From Gilliamella bombi (GTDB lineage Bacteria > Pseudomonadota > Gammaproteobacteria > Enterobacterales > Orbaceae): 45,962 nucleotides of DNA. This document shows, piece by piece, positions 38,821 through 45,962 of this stretch. Below the pieces are notes generated by a model. The model saw nothing but the letters and a program-made list of their open reading frames with translations. It was not told the origin of the DNA and ran no database searches. The DNA is taken from the NCBI RefSeq assembly GCF_900103255.1, contig NZ_FMWS01000002.1:1-45962 (forward strand), in the 5' to 3' direction. How positions within the stretch are numbered: position 1 is the stretch's first letter; each line of letters opens with the position of its first letter. Both the position numbers and the translations under genes were made by a program.

Positions 38821-40824
38821 ATGAATAATTTACGCGAGCTTACTTTAAGAGGTACCATTCTCGGCGCTCTTATTACTGTTATTTTTACTGCATCGAATGT
38901 TTATCTTGGCTTAAAAGTTGGATTAACTTTTTCGTCAGCAATCCCTGCTGCAGTAATTTCAATGGCTGTATTGAAACTGTTTTCAGGTTCAACTATTTTA
39001 GAGAATAATATGGTGCAAACTCAGGCATCAGCAGCTGGCACTTTATCTTCAATTATTTTTGTGCTACCAGGGTTGTTAATGATTGGTTATTGGCAACACT
39101 TTCCTTTTTGGCTAACCTTTGCAATATGTGCCGCAGGCGGAATGCTTGGGGTTTTATTTTCAATTCCTTTACGTCATGTAATGGTCGTTAAAAGTAATTT
39201 ACCTTATCCTGAAGGTGTGGCTGCCGCTGAAATTTTAAAAGCTGGATCTAAAACCGATAATAATGAAGCTAATGATGGGCTAAAAGATATTTTATTTGGT
39301 GGCGTGATTGCATCCATTGTTAGCCTTTTTACTAATGGTTTTCGTGCGTTATCAGAAAGCACTGCTTATTGGTTTACTGCTGGTAAGTCTATTTTTCAAC
39401 TGCCTATGGGGTTCTCATTAGCTTTACTTAGTGCTGGTTATTTAATCGGAATTATGTCTGGAATTGCTATTTTAATTGGTACTATTATTGGTTGGGTATT
39501 TGGCGTTCCAATTTTAAGTGCAATTACCGATTATGATACTAGTCAACCGTTATCTGAAGTTGCTATGGGATTTTGGGCAAAAGATATTCGTTTTATTGGT
39601 GCAGGGGTAATCGCAATTGCAGCCGTTTGGACATTACTCACGTTAATCAAACCGATGGCCGAAGGGTTAAAAATCTCGTTTAAAAGTATGCGTTCAGATG
39701 CGTCTGACAGTGATATTGCATCAACCGAGCGGGATTTATCACCTAAAACTATTTTAGTCATTATGGGCAGTATGTTAGCTATTTTGTTAGTGACATTTTA
39801 TAGCTTCATTGGCAATAGTGGGTTATCAGCAGGCGTCGCTTGGACATTAGTTTTTTGCGCTGTATTATTTGCTTTTATTATGGGTTTTTTAGTGGCTGCC
39901 GCTTGTGGTTATATGGCTGGACTTGTTGGCTCATCAGCAAGCCCAATATCAGGAATAGCAATTGTTGCTGTGGTTGTCATTTCATTGATCTTATTAGGTT
40001 TAGGCGAAGCTAATGGTATGCTATCTTCTATTGAAGGTTCTAATTTTGCAACCGCACTTGCGCTCTTTACAACTAGTGCTGTATTGGCGATCGCTTGTAT
40101 TTCAAATGATAATTTACAAGACCTAAAAACAGGTCATTTGGTTAATGCTACCCCTTGGAAACAACAAGTCGCATTATTACTTGGCTGTGTTGTTGGTGCA
40201 ATTGTTATTGCGCCTATTTTAGAGATTTTATATAACGCTTATGGCTTTACTGGTGCTTTACCTCGCCAAGATATGGATGTAAGCCAAGTTTTAGCTGCAC
40301 CACAAGCAACATTGATGACAACAATTGCTAAGGGAATTTTTGCTCATCAACTTGACTGGACGATGATTTTAATAGGACTTGCTTTAGGTGCTGCTATTAT
40401 TATTGTTGATTTAATTCTTGCCCAAAATAAATCTAATTTTCGCATACCAGCTCTTGCTGTTGGGTTAGGCATTTATTTACCGCCAAGCATTACAACACCA
40501 ATTATTATTGGTACTTTTTTATCATGGATAATTAAACGTAATGCGTACAAAAAAGCCCAAGCGCAAAATTTAGATCCAGAAGAACAATACAAAAAAGTTG
40601 ATCGTAAAGCGGCGCTAATTGCATCGGGCCTGATTGTTGGTGAGAGCTTAGTTGGCGTGTTATTGGCTATTGTAATTGTGATTAGTATCACCAATGGCGG
40701 AAATGATGCTCCACTCGCAATACCGTTCGATTTAGGTATGTTACCGCAACTTTTAGGGCTTTTTGTTTTTGTTGGTATATGTACGTTCTTTATCCGTCGT
40801 GCTTTATCAGCAATTAAAAAATAG
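38821..40824 (+). CDS. OPT family oligopeptide transporter
   Basis: Multipass inner-membrane transporter, 667 residues, about 15 hydrophobic segments. Opening ELTLRGTILGALITVIFTASNVYLGLKVGLTFSSAIPAAVISMAVL and ENNMVQTQASAAGTLSS are OPT signatures, as is NLPYPEGVAAAEIL. Bacterial members are presumed proton-coupled peptide or metal-chelate importers; the substrate is unknown. A strong terminator follows. Divergent from mazG. Confidence 0.93.
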   Translation: MNNLRELTLRGTILGALITVIFTASNVYLGLKVGLTFSSAIPAAVISMAVLKLFSGSTILENNMVQTQASAAGTLSSIIFVLPGLLMIGYWQHFPFWLTFAICAAGGMLGVLFSIPLRHVMVVKSNLPYPEGVAAAEILKAGSKTDNNEANDGLKDILFGGVIASIVSLFTNGFRALSESTAYWFTAGKSIFQLPMGFSLALLSAGYLIGIMSGIAILIGTIIGWVFGVPILSAITDYDTSQPLSEVAMGFWAKDIRFIGAGVIAIAAVWTLLTLIKPMAEGLKISFKSMRSDASDSDIASTERDLSPKTILVIMGSMLAILLVTFYSFIGNSGLSAGVAWTLVFCAVLFAFIMGFLVAAACGYMAGLVGSSASPISGIAIVAVVVISLILLGLGEANGMLSSIEGSNFATALALFTTSAVLAIACISNDNLQDLKTGHLVNATPWKQQVALLLGCVVGAIVIAPILEILYNAYGFTGALPRQDMDVSQVLAAPQATLMTTIAKGIFAHQLDWTMILIGLALGAAIIIVDLILAQNKSNFRIPALAVGLGIYLPPSITTPIIIGTFLSWIIKRNAYKKAQAQNLDPEEQYKKVDRKAALIASGLIVGESLVGVLLAIVIVISITNGGNDAPLAIPFDLGMLPQLLGLFVFVGICTFFIRRALSAIKK

Positions 40825-40844
40825 GCCTACGAATAATTAAATTT

Positions 40845-40878
40845 AAGCCCTTTTCGTTTCAACAAAGGGCTTTTTTTT
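40845..40878 (+). terminator. intrinsic terminator after the OPT transporter
   Basis: AAGCCCTTT / AAAGGGCTT nine-bp stem, ten-base loop, then a run of T. Confidence 0.9.
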
Positions 40879-40967
40879 AAATTGATTGTTTTATAACGTT
40901 CCTGATTTTAGATGATTAAAACAATTTTTATTAACCTACTTTATTTTGAATAATAGACATAAATATC

Positions 40968-42890
40968 ATGATAGTTTTTGATTCGATCCAAGTGCGCCGT
41001 GGCGTTAACCTGCTATTAGATAATGCATCAGCAACCATTAATCCTCAACAAAAAGTGGGGTTAGTGGGTAAAAATGGCTGCGGAAAATCCACCCTTTTTT
41101 CGCTAATTAAAGGTGAAATCCAAGCTGATGCAGGCATATTGAGTGTTCCTTCTCACTGGCAACTGGCTTGGGTCAATCAAGAAACACCAGCCTTGGATAT
41201 TCCTGCGATTGAATATGCGATTGATGGCGATCGTGAATATCGTCAATTAGAAAAGCAGTTAAATATTGCCAATGAGCAAAATAATGGTCAACAAATTGCG
41301 GTCATTCATGAAAAGCTTGATACCATAGATTCATGGACAATTCGTGCACGAGCTGCAACATTATTACATGGTCTTGGTTTTTCTAATGAGCAATTAATGT
41401 CACCCGTTAAATCCTATTCTGGTGGTTGGCGAATGCGATTGAATTTGGCACAAGCGTTAATGTGTCGTTCTGATTTATTATTGCTTGATGAACCAACCAA
41501 TCACCTTGATTTAGATGCTGTCATTTGGCTTGAAAAATGGCTAAGCAACTATCAAGGAACTTTAATTTTAATTTCTCACGATCGTGATTTTTTAGATCCT
41601 TTAGTCAATAAAATTATTCATATTGAACAAAAAAGTTTATTTGAATACACTGGTAACTACTCCTCATTTGAGATTCAACGAGCTACAAAGTTAGCACAAC
41701 AACAATCTCTCTATGAAAGCCAACAACTTAAAGTTGCACACTTACAAAATTATATTGATCGATTTAGAGCCAAAGCAACAAAAGCTAAACAGGCGCAAAG
41801 CCGTATAAAAATGCTAGAAAGAATGGAACTAATTGCACCTGCGCATGTCGATAATCCATTTCATTTTAATTTTAAACCATCAGAATTCTTACCAAGTCCT
41901 TTGTTAAGGATGGAAAAAGTTGTAGCGGGTTATGATGATAAAATTATACTAGAAAAAATTAAGCTTAATTTAGTCCCTGGTTCACGCATTGGCTTATTAG
42001 GACGCAATGGTGCAGGTAAATCAACACTGATTAAATTGCTAGCTGGTGAACTTGCACCTAAAGAAGGCCATATTAATCTCGCTAAAGGTGTTCAATTAGG
42101 CTATTTTGCTCAACATCAATTAGAATATCTACGCCCCGATGAGTCACCACTTTGGCATTTAACGCAACTTGCCGAACCGAAAAATACAGAGCAAGAACTA
42201 CGTAATTATTTAGGTGGATTTGATTTTCAAGGCGACAAAGTCACCGAGCCAGTTAAAACTTTCTCGGGTGGTGAAAAGGCGCGACTTGTTTTAGCTTTAA
42301 TTGTATGGCAAAAACCGAATCTTCTTTTATTAGACGAGCCAACCAATCATTTAGACTTAGATATGCGACAAGCGTTGACTGAAGCGCTAATTGATTTTGA
42401 TGGTGCATTAGTTGTGGTGTCACATGATCGCCATTTACTACGTTCGACCACCGATGAATTCTATTTAGTCCATGATCATAAAGTGGAACCTTTTGATGGT
42501 GATCTTGATGATTATCAAAAATGGTTAGCCGAAGCACAAAAAAATGATAACCAATCAAATGACGAAATAAATTCACCAAAAAAAGAAAATACAAGTAATA
42601 TATCAGCTCAAGATCGTAAAGAGCAAAAACGTAAACAAGCTGAATTACGTGCACAAATGCAGCCAATAAAAAAACAGTTACAAAAAGAAGAACAGATGCT
42701 TGATAAATTAACCCATCAATTAAAGCAAATTGAAGAACAACTGTCTGATCCTGCAATCTATGATGCGAGCAAAAAAAACGAACTTACAACTTTGTTACTA
42801 GAGCAAAGCCAACTTAAAAATCAATTAGAAGAAACAGAACTACAATGGTTAGAATTACAACAACAATTGGAATCGTTTAACTTAGATTAA
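40968..42890 (+). CDS. yheS: ABC-F family ATPase YheS
   Basis: Ribosome-associated ABC-F protein. 640 residues (E. coli 637) and highly similar throughout. Two ATP sites: Walker A GLVGKNGCGKST and GLLGRNGAGKST, signatures YSGGWRMRLNLAQAL and FSGGEKARLVLAL, Walker B LLLLDEPTNHLDLD twice. The linker between domains (RFRAKATKAKQAQSRIKMLERMELI) is typical. The charged C-terminal tail forms a coiled coil. No membrane part, so not a transporter. Single gene. Confidence 0.95.
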   Translation: MIVFDSIQVRRGVNLLLDNASATINPQQKVGLVGKNGCGKSTLFSLIKGEIQADAGILSVPSHWQLAWVNQETPALDIPAIEYAIDGDREYRQLEKQLNIANEQNNGQQIAVIHEKLDTIDSWTIRARAATLLHGLGFSNEQLMSPVKSYSGGWRMRLNLAQALMCRSDLLLLDEPTNHLDLDAVIWLEKWLSNYQGTLILISHDRDFLDPLVNKIIHIEQKSLFEYTGNYSSFEIQRATKLAQQQSLYESQQLKVAHLQNYIDRFRAKATKAKQAQSRIKMLERMELIAPAHVDNPFHFNFKPSEFLPSPLLRMEKVVAGYDDKIILEKIKLNLVPGSRIGLLGRNGAGKSTLIKLLAGELAPKEGHINLAKGVQLGYFAQHQLEYLRPDESPLWHLTQLAEPKNTEQELRNYLGGFDFQGDKVTEPVKTFSGGEKARLVLALIVWQKPNLLLLDEPTNHLDLDMRQALTEALIDFDGALVVVSHDRHLLRSTTDEFYLVHDHKVEPFDGDLDDYQKWLAEAQKNDNQSNDEINSPKKENTSNISAQDRKEQKRKQAELRAQMQPIKKQLQKEEQMLDKLTHQLKQIEEQLSDPAIYDASKKNELTTLLLEQSQLKNQLEETELQWLELQQQLESFNLD

Positions 42891-42957
42891 ATTGATCATT
42901 TCGGTTAATAGGCTTGAGGTAATGGCTATCCATTGTCTATAAGCCAGCTATTTAAAT

Positions 42958-43530
42958 TCATAGGTTATCCTCGCCAATGTTATCGACGATATCATAGATG
43001 TACATTTTTGCCTGTTCAAAATCATATCCCTCAATACCAAAAACGGATGTGCAAGATATCATACCTTCAAGTATTAACATAATTAGGCAAGATGCTTGTT
43101 CACATGACTTTGTGCCTCCTAGACATTCAAAAATCCTATCTTGAATCCACTTTTTATGTTCACTAACAATAGCGCATATTTCTTCGCTTTTATTGTTATA
43201 TTCAGACTTGGCTCGTACAAACATACAACCACGGTAATTATCATTCTTAAACCATTTTATATGCCATGAAATAATTGCATTGATTTTGTCTTTTTTTTCA
43301 GAAAAAACAGCGATAACATCTGTAAGTGATTTTTTAAAACAATCATTCCGCCTAAGTAACACTTTACTTACAAGCCCATTTTTGTCACCAAAATATTTAT
43401 ATAATGTTCTTTTTGATACACCTGCATTTTCTGCAATAAGCTCTAAACTAACAGGATGATAACCATATTCATTAAACAGCGATTCAGCCGCAGCAAGTAT
43501 CATATCAACAATTTCAGGCTTCAATTTCAT
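42958..43530 (-). CDS. TetR family transcriptional regulator
   Basis: 190 residues. N-terminal TetR HTH: AAESLFNEYGYHPVSLELIAENAGVSKRTLYKYFGDKNGLVSKVLLRR. The C-terminal ligand domain is cysteine-rich (Cys at several positions, including GGTKSCEQASC and GMISC), so it might sense an electrophile, oxidant or metal. Divergent from the HPP-family gene; a perfect 10-bp inverted repeat between them is its probable operator. Confidence 0.9.
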   Translation of the reverse strand: MKLKPEIVDMILAAAESLFNEYGYHPVSLELIAENAGVSKRTLYKYFGDKNGLVSKVLLRRNDCFKKSLTDVIAVFSEKKDKINAIISWHIKWFKNDNYRGCMFVRAKSEYNNKSEEICAIVSEHKKWIQDRIFECLGGTKSCEQASCLIMLILEGMISCTSVFGIEGYDFEQAKMYIYDIVDNIGEDNL

Positions 43531-43606
43531 TTTTTATTATTTGTAATTGCTAGAATATTTTTGATTCTATCACAACAACTCTAATATAGTTAATTATAAA
43601 TAATGT

Positions 43607-43635
43607 TTGACCTTTATAGTTAATAAATATACATT
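43607..43635 (+). promoter_or_regulatory. promoter of the HPP-family gene
   Basis: TTGACC (43607-43612), 17 bp, TACATT (43630-43635). The -10 abuts the inverted repeat, placing transcription start within it. Confidence 0.65.
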
Positions 43636-43659
43636 AAGTAAACGATACAGTTTACTTAA
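43634..43659. promoter_or_regulatory. probable TetR operator
   Basis: Perfect inverted repeat TTAAGTAAAC / GTTTACTTAA with a 6-bp spacer. It overlaps the end of the -10 and the start site of the HPP gene, where a bound TetR dimer would block transcription. Confidence 0.75.
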
Positions 43660-43740
43660 TAGACTTACTAGTTTTATTAAAATCCCACATTAACCAAACA
43701 GGAAAGATTTATGCTAGAAAAATTAAAAGGAGGAGAGGTG

Positions 43741-44262
43741 ATGTCACCTAAACCTAACGCAGTAGCTATATTGAGAGGATTTATTGGGGGTACTTTAGGG
43801 ATTTTAACTTTGCTCGTAATCACTCAGTGGGGAGATACATTAGCAATTATGGCTCCATTTGGTGCAACATGCGTCTTGTTATTTGCTGCACCTAAATCTC
43901 CATTAGCACAACCAAGAAGTGTTATAGGAGGGCATTTTATTTCGTCTTTTATAGGTGTGTTGTTCATTAATTTATTTAGTAATGGAATTATACCGATAGC
44001 ATTAGCAGTTGGGACATCTATCGCATTGATGCAGTTACTACGTGTAGTTCACGCTCCAGCTGGTGCAAACCCTATTTTAATCATGATGTCTGGAATTACT
44101 GACTATTCATTCTTGATAACACCAGTACTTATAGGTTCAGTTTTATTAGTCATGGTTGCTTTAATAGTTAATAATATAGGAATCGAAGCACGTTGGCCTA
44201 ACTATTGGTTGGGATATCACTTTGATATGGGTAAAAGAATAAAAAAATCTAAAAAAGAATAG
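43741..44262 (+). CDS. HPP family membrane protein (173 aa)
   Basis: Four-helix integral membrane protein of the HPP family, function unknown (some members transport nitrite in plastids and cyanobacteria). Signature stretches: MAPFGATCVLLFAAPKSPLAQPRSVIGGHFISSF and VVHAPAGANPILIMMSG. The start at 43741 is preferred: AGGAGG at 43728-43733 is seven bases before it. An ATG at 43711, with a weaker AGGAAAG, would add ten residues. The gene is directly downstream of the TetR-family operator, so it is likely the regulator's main target. Confidence 0.88.
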   Translation: MSPKPNAVAILRGFIGGTLGILTLLVITQWGDTLAIMAPFGATCVLLFAAPKSPLAQPRSVIGGHFISSFIGVLFINLFSNGIIPIALAVGTSIALMQLLRVVHAPAGANPILIMMSGITDYSFLITPVLIGSVLLVMVALIVNNIGIEARWPNYWLGYHFDMGKRIKKSKKE

Positions 44263-44402
44263 ATTACCTGTATTATATTAATAATAAATTAAATTATGAT
44301 TCTATAGTGGTTTTATCTACCTTGGCGATTCACTTTAATAAAATATATTGGCAATAGAACTATTATTCTCAAATTTTCTAAAGGCATTATATTTCTTTCA
44401 TA

Positions 44403-44437
44403 AAAACAAAAACCACAAGATAGACTCTTGTGGTTTT
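44403..44437 (-). terminator. intrinsic terminator of nusG
   Basis: AAAACCACAAGA / TCTTGTGGTTTT twelve-bp stem with a five-base loop, followed on the minus strand by TGTTTTTA. It ends secE-nusG. Confidence 0.9.
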
Positions 44438-44479
44438 CTAAAAGATACAGCTAATTCAGTGAAAAACTATATCAAAAGA

Positions 44480-45025
44480 TTAGCTTTTTTCAACTTGACT
44501 AAAATCTAGCTCTACAGGCGTTGAACGTCCAAAAATAGAAACCGATACTTTTAAGCGACTTTTTTCGTAATCAACTTCTTCTACTACACCATTAAAGTCA
44601 GCAAATGGACCTTCGTTAACACGAACAAGCTCGCCTGGTTCAAATAGTGTTTTAGGGCGTGGTTTATCACCTATTTGTTGTAAACGATTCATGATAGCAT
44701 CAACTTCACGTTGGCTGATAGGCGCTGGTCGATCCGAAGTACCGCCAATGAATCCCATTGTTCTTGGTACACTTTTTACTAAATGCCAAGTTGCATCATT
44801 CATCATCATTTCAACTAGCACATAACCAGGAAAGAATTTACGTTCACTTTTACGGCGTTGACCACTTTTCATTTCAACAACTTCTTCAGTGGGTACTAAA
44901 ACTTCACCAAATGCATCTTCCATATTATGTAATTTGATGTATTCACGTAATGATTGTGCAACCCTCGCTTCATACCCAGAATAAGCTTGAATAACATACC
45001 ATCGCTTTTGTTGTGTTTCGCTCAT
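44480..45025 (-). CDS. nusG: transcription termination/antitermination protein NusG
   Basis: 181 residues, E. coli length. RNAP-binding NGN domain ([53 protein letters not shown]) and C-terminal KOW domain ([40 protein letters not shown]). One base separates it from secE. A terminator follows; rplK, its usual neighbour, is not adjacent downstream. Confidence 0.98.
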   Translation of the reverse strand: MSETQQKRWYVIQAYSGYEARVAQSLREYIKLHNMEDAFGEVLVPTEEVVEMKSGQRRKSERKFFPGYVLVEMMMNDATWHLVKSVPRTMGFIGGTSDRPAPISQREVDAIMNRLQQIGDKPRPKTLFEPGELVRVNEGPFADFNGVVEEVDYEKSRLKVSVSIFGRSTPVELDFSQVEKS

Positions 45026-45026
45026 A

Positions 45027-45428
45027 TTAACGCCCTATTGATGTTAAATAAAAGATGACTAAACGGAATACTGTATCCATCCCCCAAAGCGCTAAACCAA
45101 CAAAAAGTGTAATAGCTGCAACAAGTAAAGTTGTTTGTGCTGTTTCTTTACGTGTTGGCCATACAACTTTTCTTAATTCTTTTCTAGATTCTTGTAAAAA
45201 TAACAAAAATGACTTACCCATGTTTGTTGTAATCGCAATTAACAGCGTTAATAACGAAATTACAACAACTGCAATAATCCGAACGATTGTATTAGGTTGA
45301 TATATATCATTTGGTTCAGCAAAATAAAAATTTCCCCAAACAACAAATGCAATCAATACTAAAACTAAACACCACTTAAATTTGTCTAGAATAGTATTTG
45401 AATCTTGACTCTCGTTACTTACTAGCAT
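45027..45428 (-). CDS. secE: preprotein translocase subunit SecE
   Basis: 133-residue translocon subunit with three membrane segments, as in enterics ([33 protein letters not shown], and the conserved third helix). Between them is the conserved amphipathic stretch [25 protein letters not shown]. Starts about 130 bp after tuf. Confidence 0.97.
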   Translation of the reverse strand: MLVSNESQDSNTILDKFKWCLVLVLIAFVVWGNFYFAEPNDIYQPNTIVRIIAVVVISLLTLLIAITTNMGKSFLLFLQESRKELRKVVWPTRKETAQTTLLVAAITLFVGLALWGMDTVFRLVIFYLTSIGR

Positions 45429-45515
45429 ATAAAACCCATAATTATGTTATTTATAGTAATATCTATTTTCCAAAATGCTCTTTTATCAAAAACATTTTGC
45501 TAAACAGACTAGATA

Positions 45516-45543
45516 AGAAAGGGCATCTATTGATACCCTTTCT
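45516..45543 (-). terminator. stem-loop after tuf
   Basis: AGAAAGGGTATC / GATGCCCTTTCT twelve-bp stem (one G-T pair) with a four-base loop, 20 bp past the tuf stop. No clear U-run follows, so read-through to secE-nusG is possible. Confidence 0.6.
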
Positions 45544-45562
45544 ATTGGTAGCTAATACTAGA

Positions 45563-45962
<400 letters not shown>

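Noticed and set aside
42253-42756. 167-codon minus-strand frame inside yheS
   Set aside because: It is antisense to the second ABC domain; composition and lack of start signals mark it as a shadow.
43711-43740. Separate ten-codon leader peptide before the HPP gene
   Set aside because: It is in frame with the HPP gene without a stop, so it is simply an alternative, weaker start.

Overview
The window is chromosomal DNA of a low-GC gammaproteobacterium. Most core genes read like close relatives of Escherichia coli genes (tgt, queA, loiP, ydfG, uspA, pitA, yfeH, rpoD, dnaG, yheS, mazG), but the DNA is strongly AT-rich, gene order is reshuffled relative to enterics, and HemB is of the non-zinc (Pseudomonas-like) type. 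This fits the Orbaceae (Gilliamella-like insect gut symbionts) best. That placement is inference from style and content, not from a search.

Layout. 1-2090 is a very AT-rich accessory patch: a start-less membrane-protein fragment, a small membrane protein, two tandem lipoproteins with near-identical leaders, and an open frame with no start running up to the 3' end of tRNA-Pro(UGG). 2242-6220 holds the queuosine genes tgt and queA, interleaved with two LoiP-type M48 lipoprotein peptidases. 6301-8406 is an unknown gene plus nrdR-ribD. 8625-13696 is the thrABC operon with a complete attenuator: a 23-residue Thr/Ile-rich leader peptide and mutually exclusive hairpins. 13768-18245 carries an unknown gene, ydfG, uspA, pitA and yfeH. 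18319-22381 is the rpsU-dnaG-rpoD macromolecular synthesis operon. 22567-26273 holds hemB, a double zinc-ribbon/HTH gene, a lipoprotein and nudC. 26332-28752 is rpmH-rnpA-yidD-yidC, followed by divergent epmB/efp.

30838-36456 is accessory again: a possible DMP19-like protein, two tandem STY0300-like secreted proteins, an alpha-carbonic anhydrase, a surface/secreted protein gene whose start is separated from its body by a 7-bp tandem repeat, and a repeat-bearing membrane protein. 36569-42890 holds a GST, a gene overlapping mazG, an OPT transporter and the ABC-F ATPase yheS. 42958-44262 is a TetR regulator divergent from an HPP-family membrane protein, with a clear promoter/operator between them. 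44480-45962 is nusG, secE and the 3' part of tuf.

The most interesting observation is at 34254-35448. A well-formed ATG with a ribosome binding site at 35431 is out of frame with a signal-peptide-bearing secreted protein, separated by three copies of a 7-bp repeat. A fourth copy would give one uninterrupted 394-codon reading frame, so this may be a phase-variable (currently OFF) surface protein. Other points worth checking are the compact thr attenuator, the gene remnant beside tRNA-Pro, the loiP duplication around queA, and the TetR/HPP operator.
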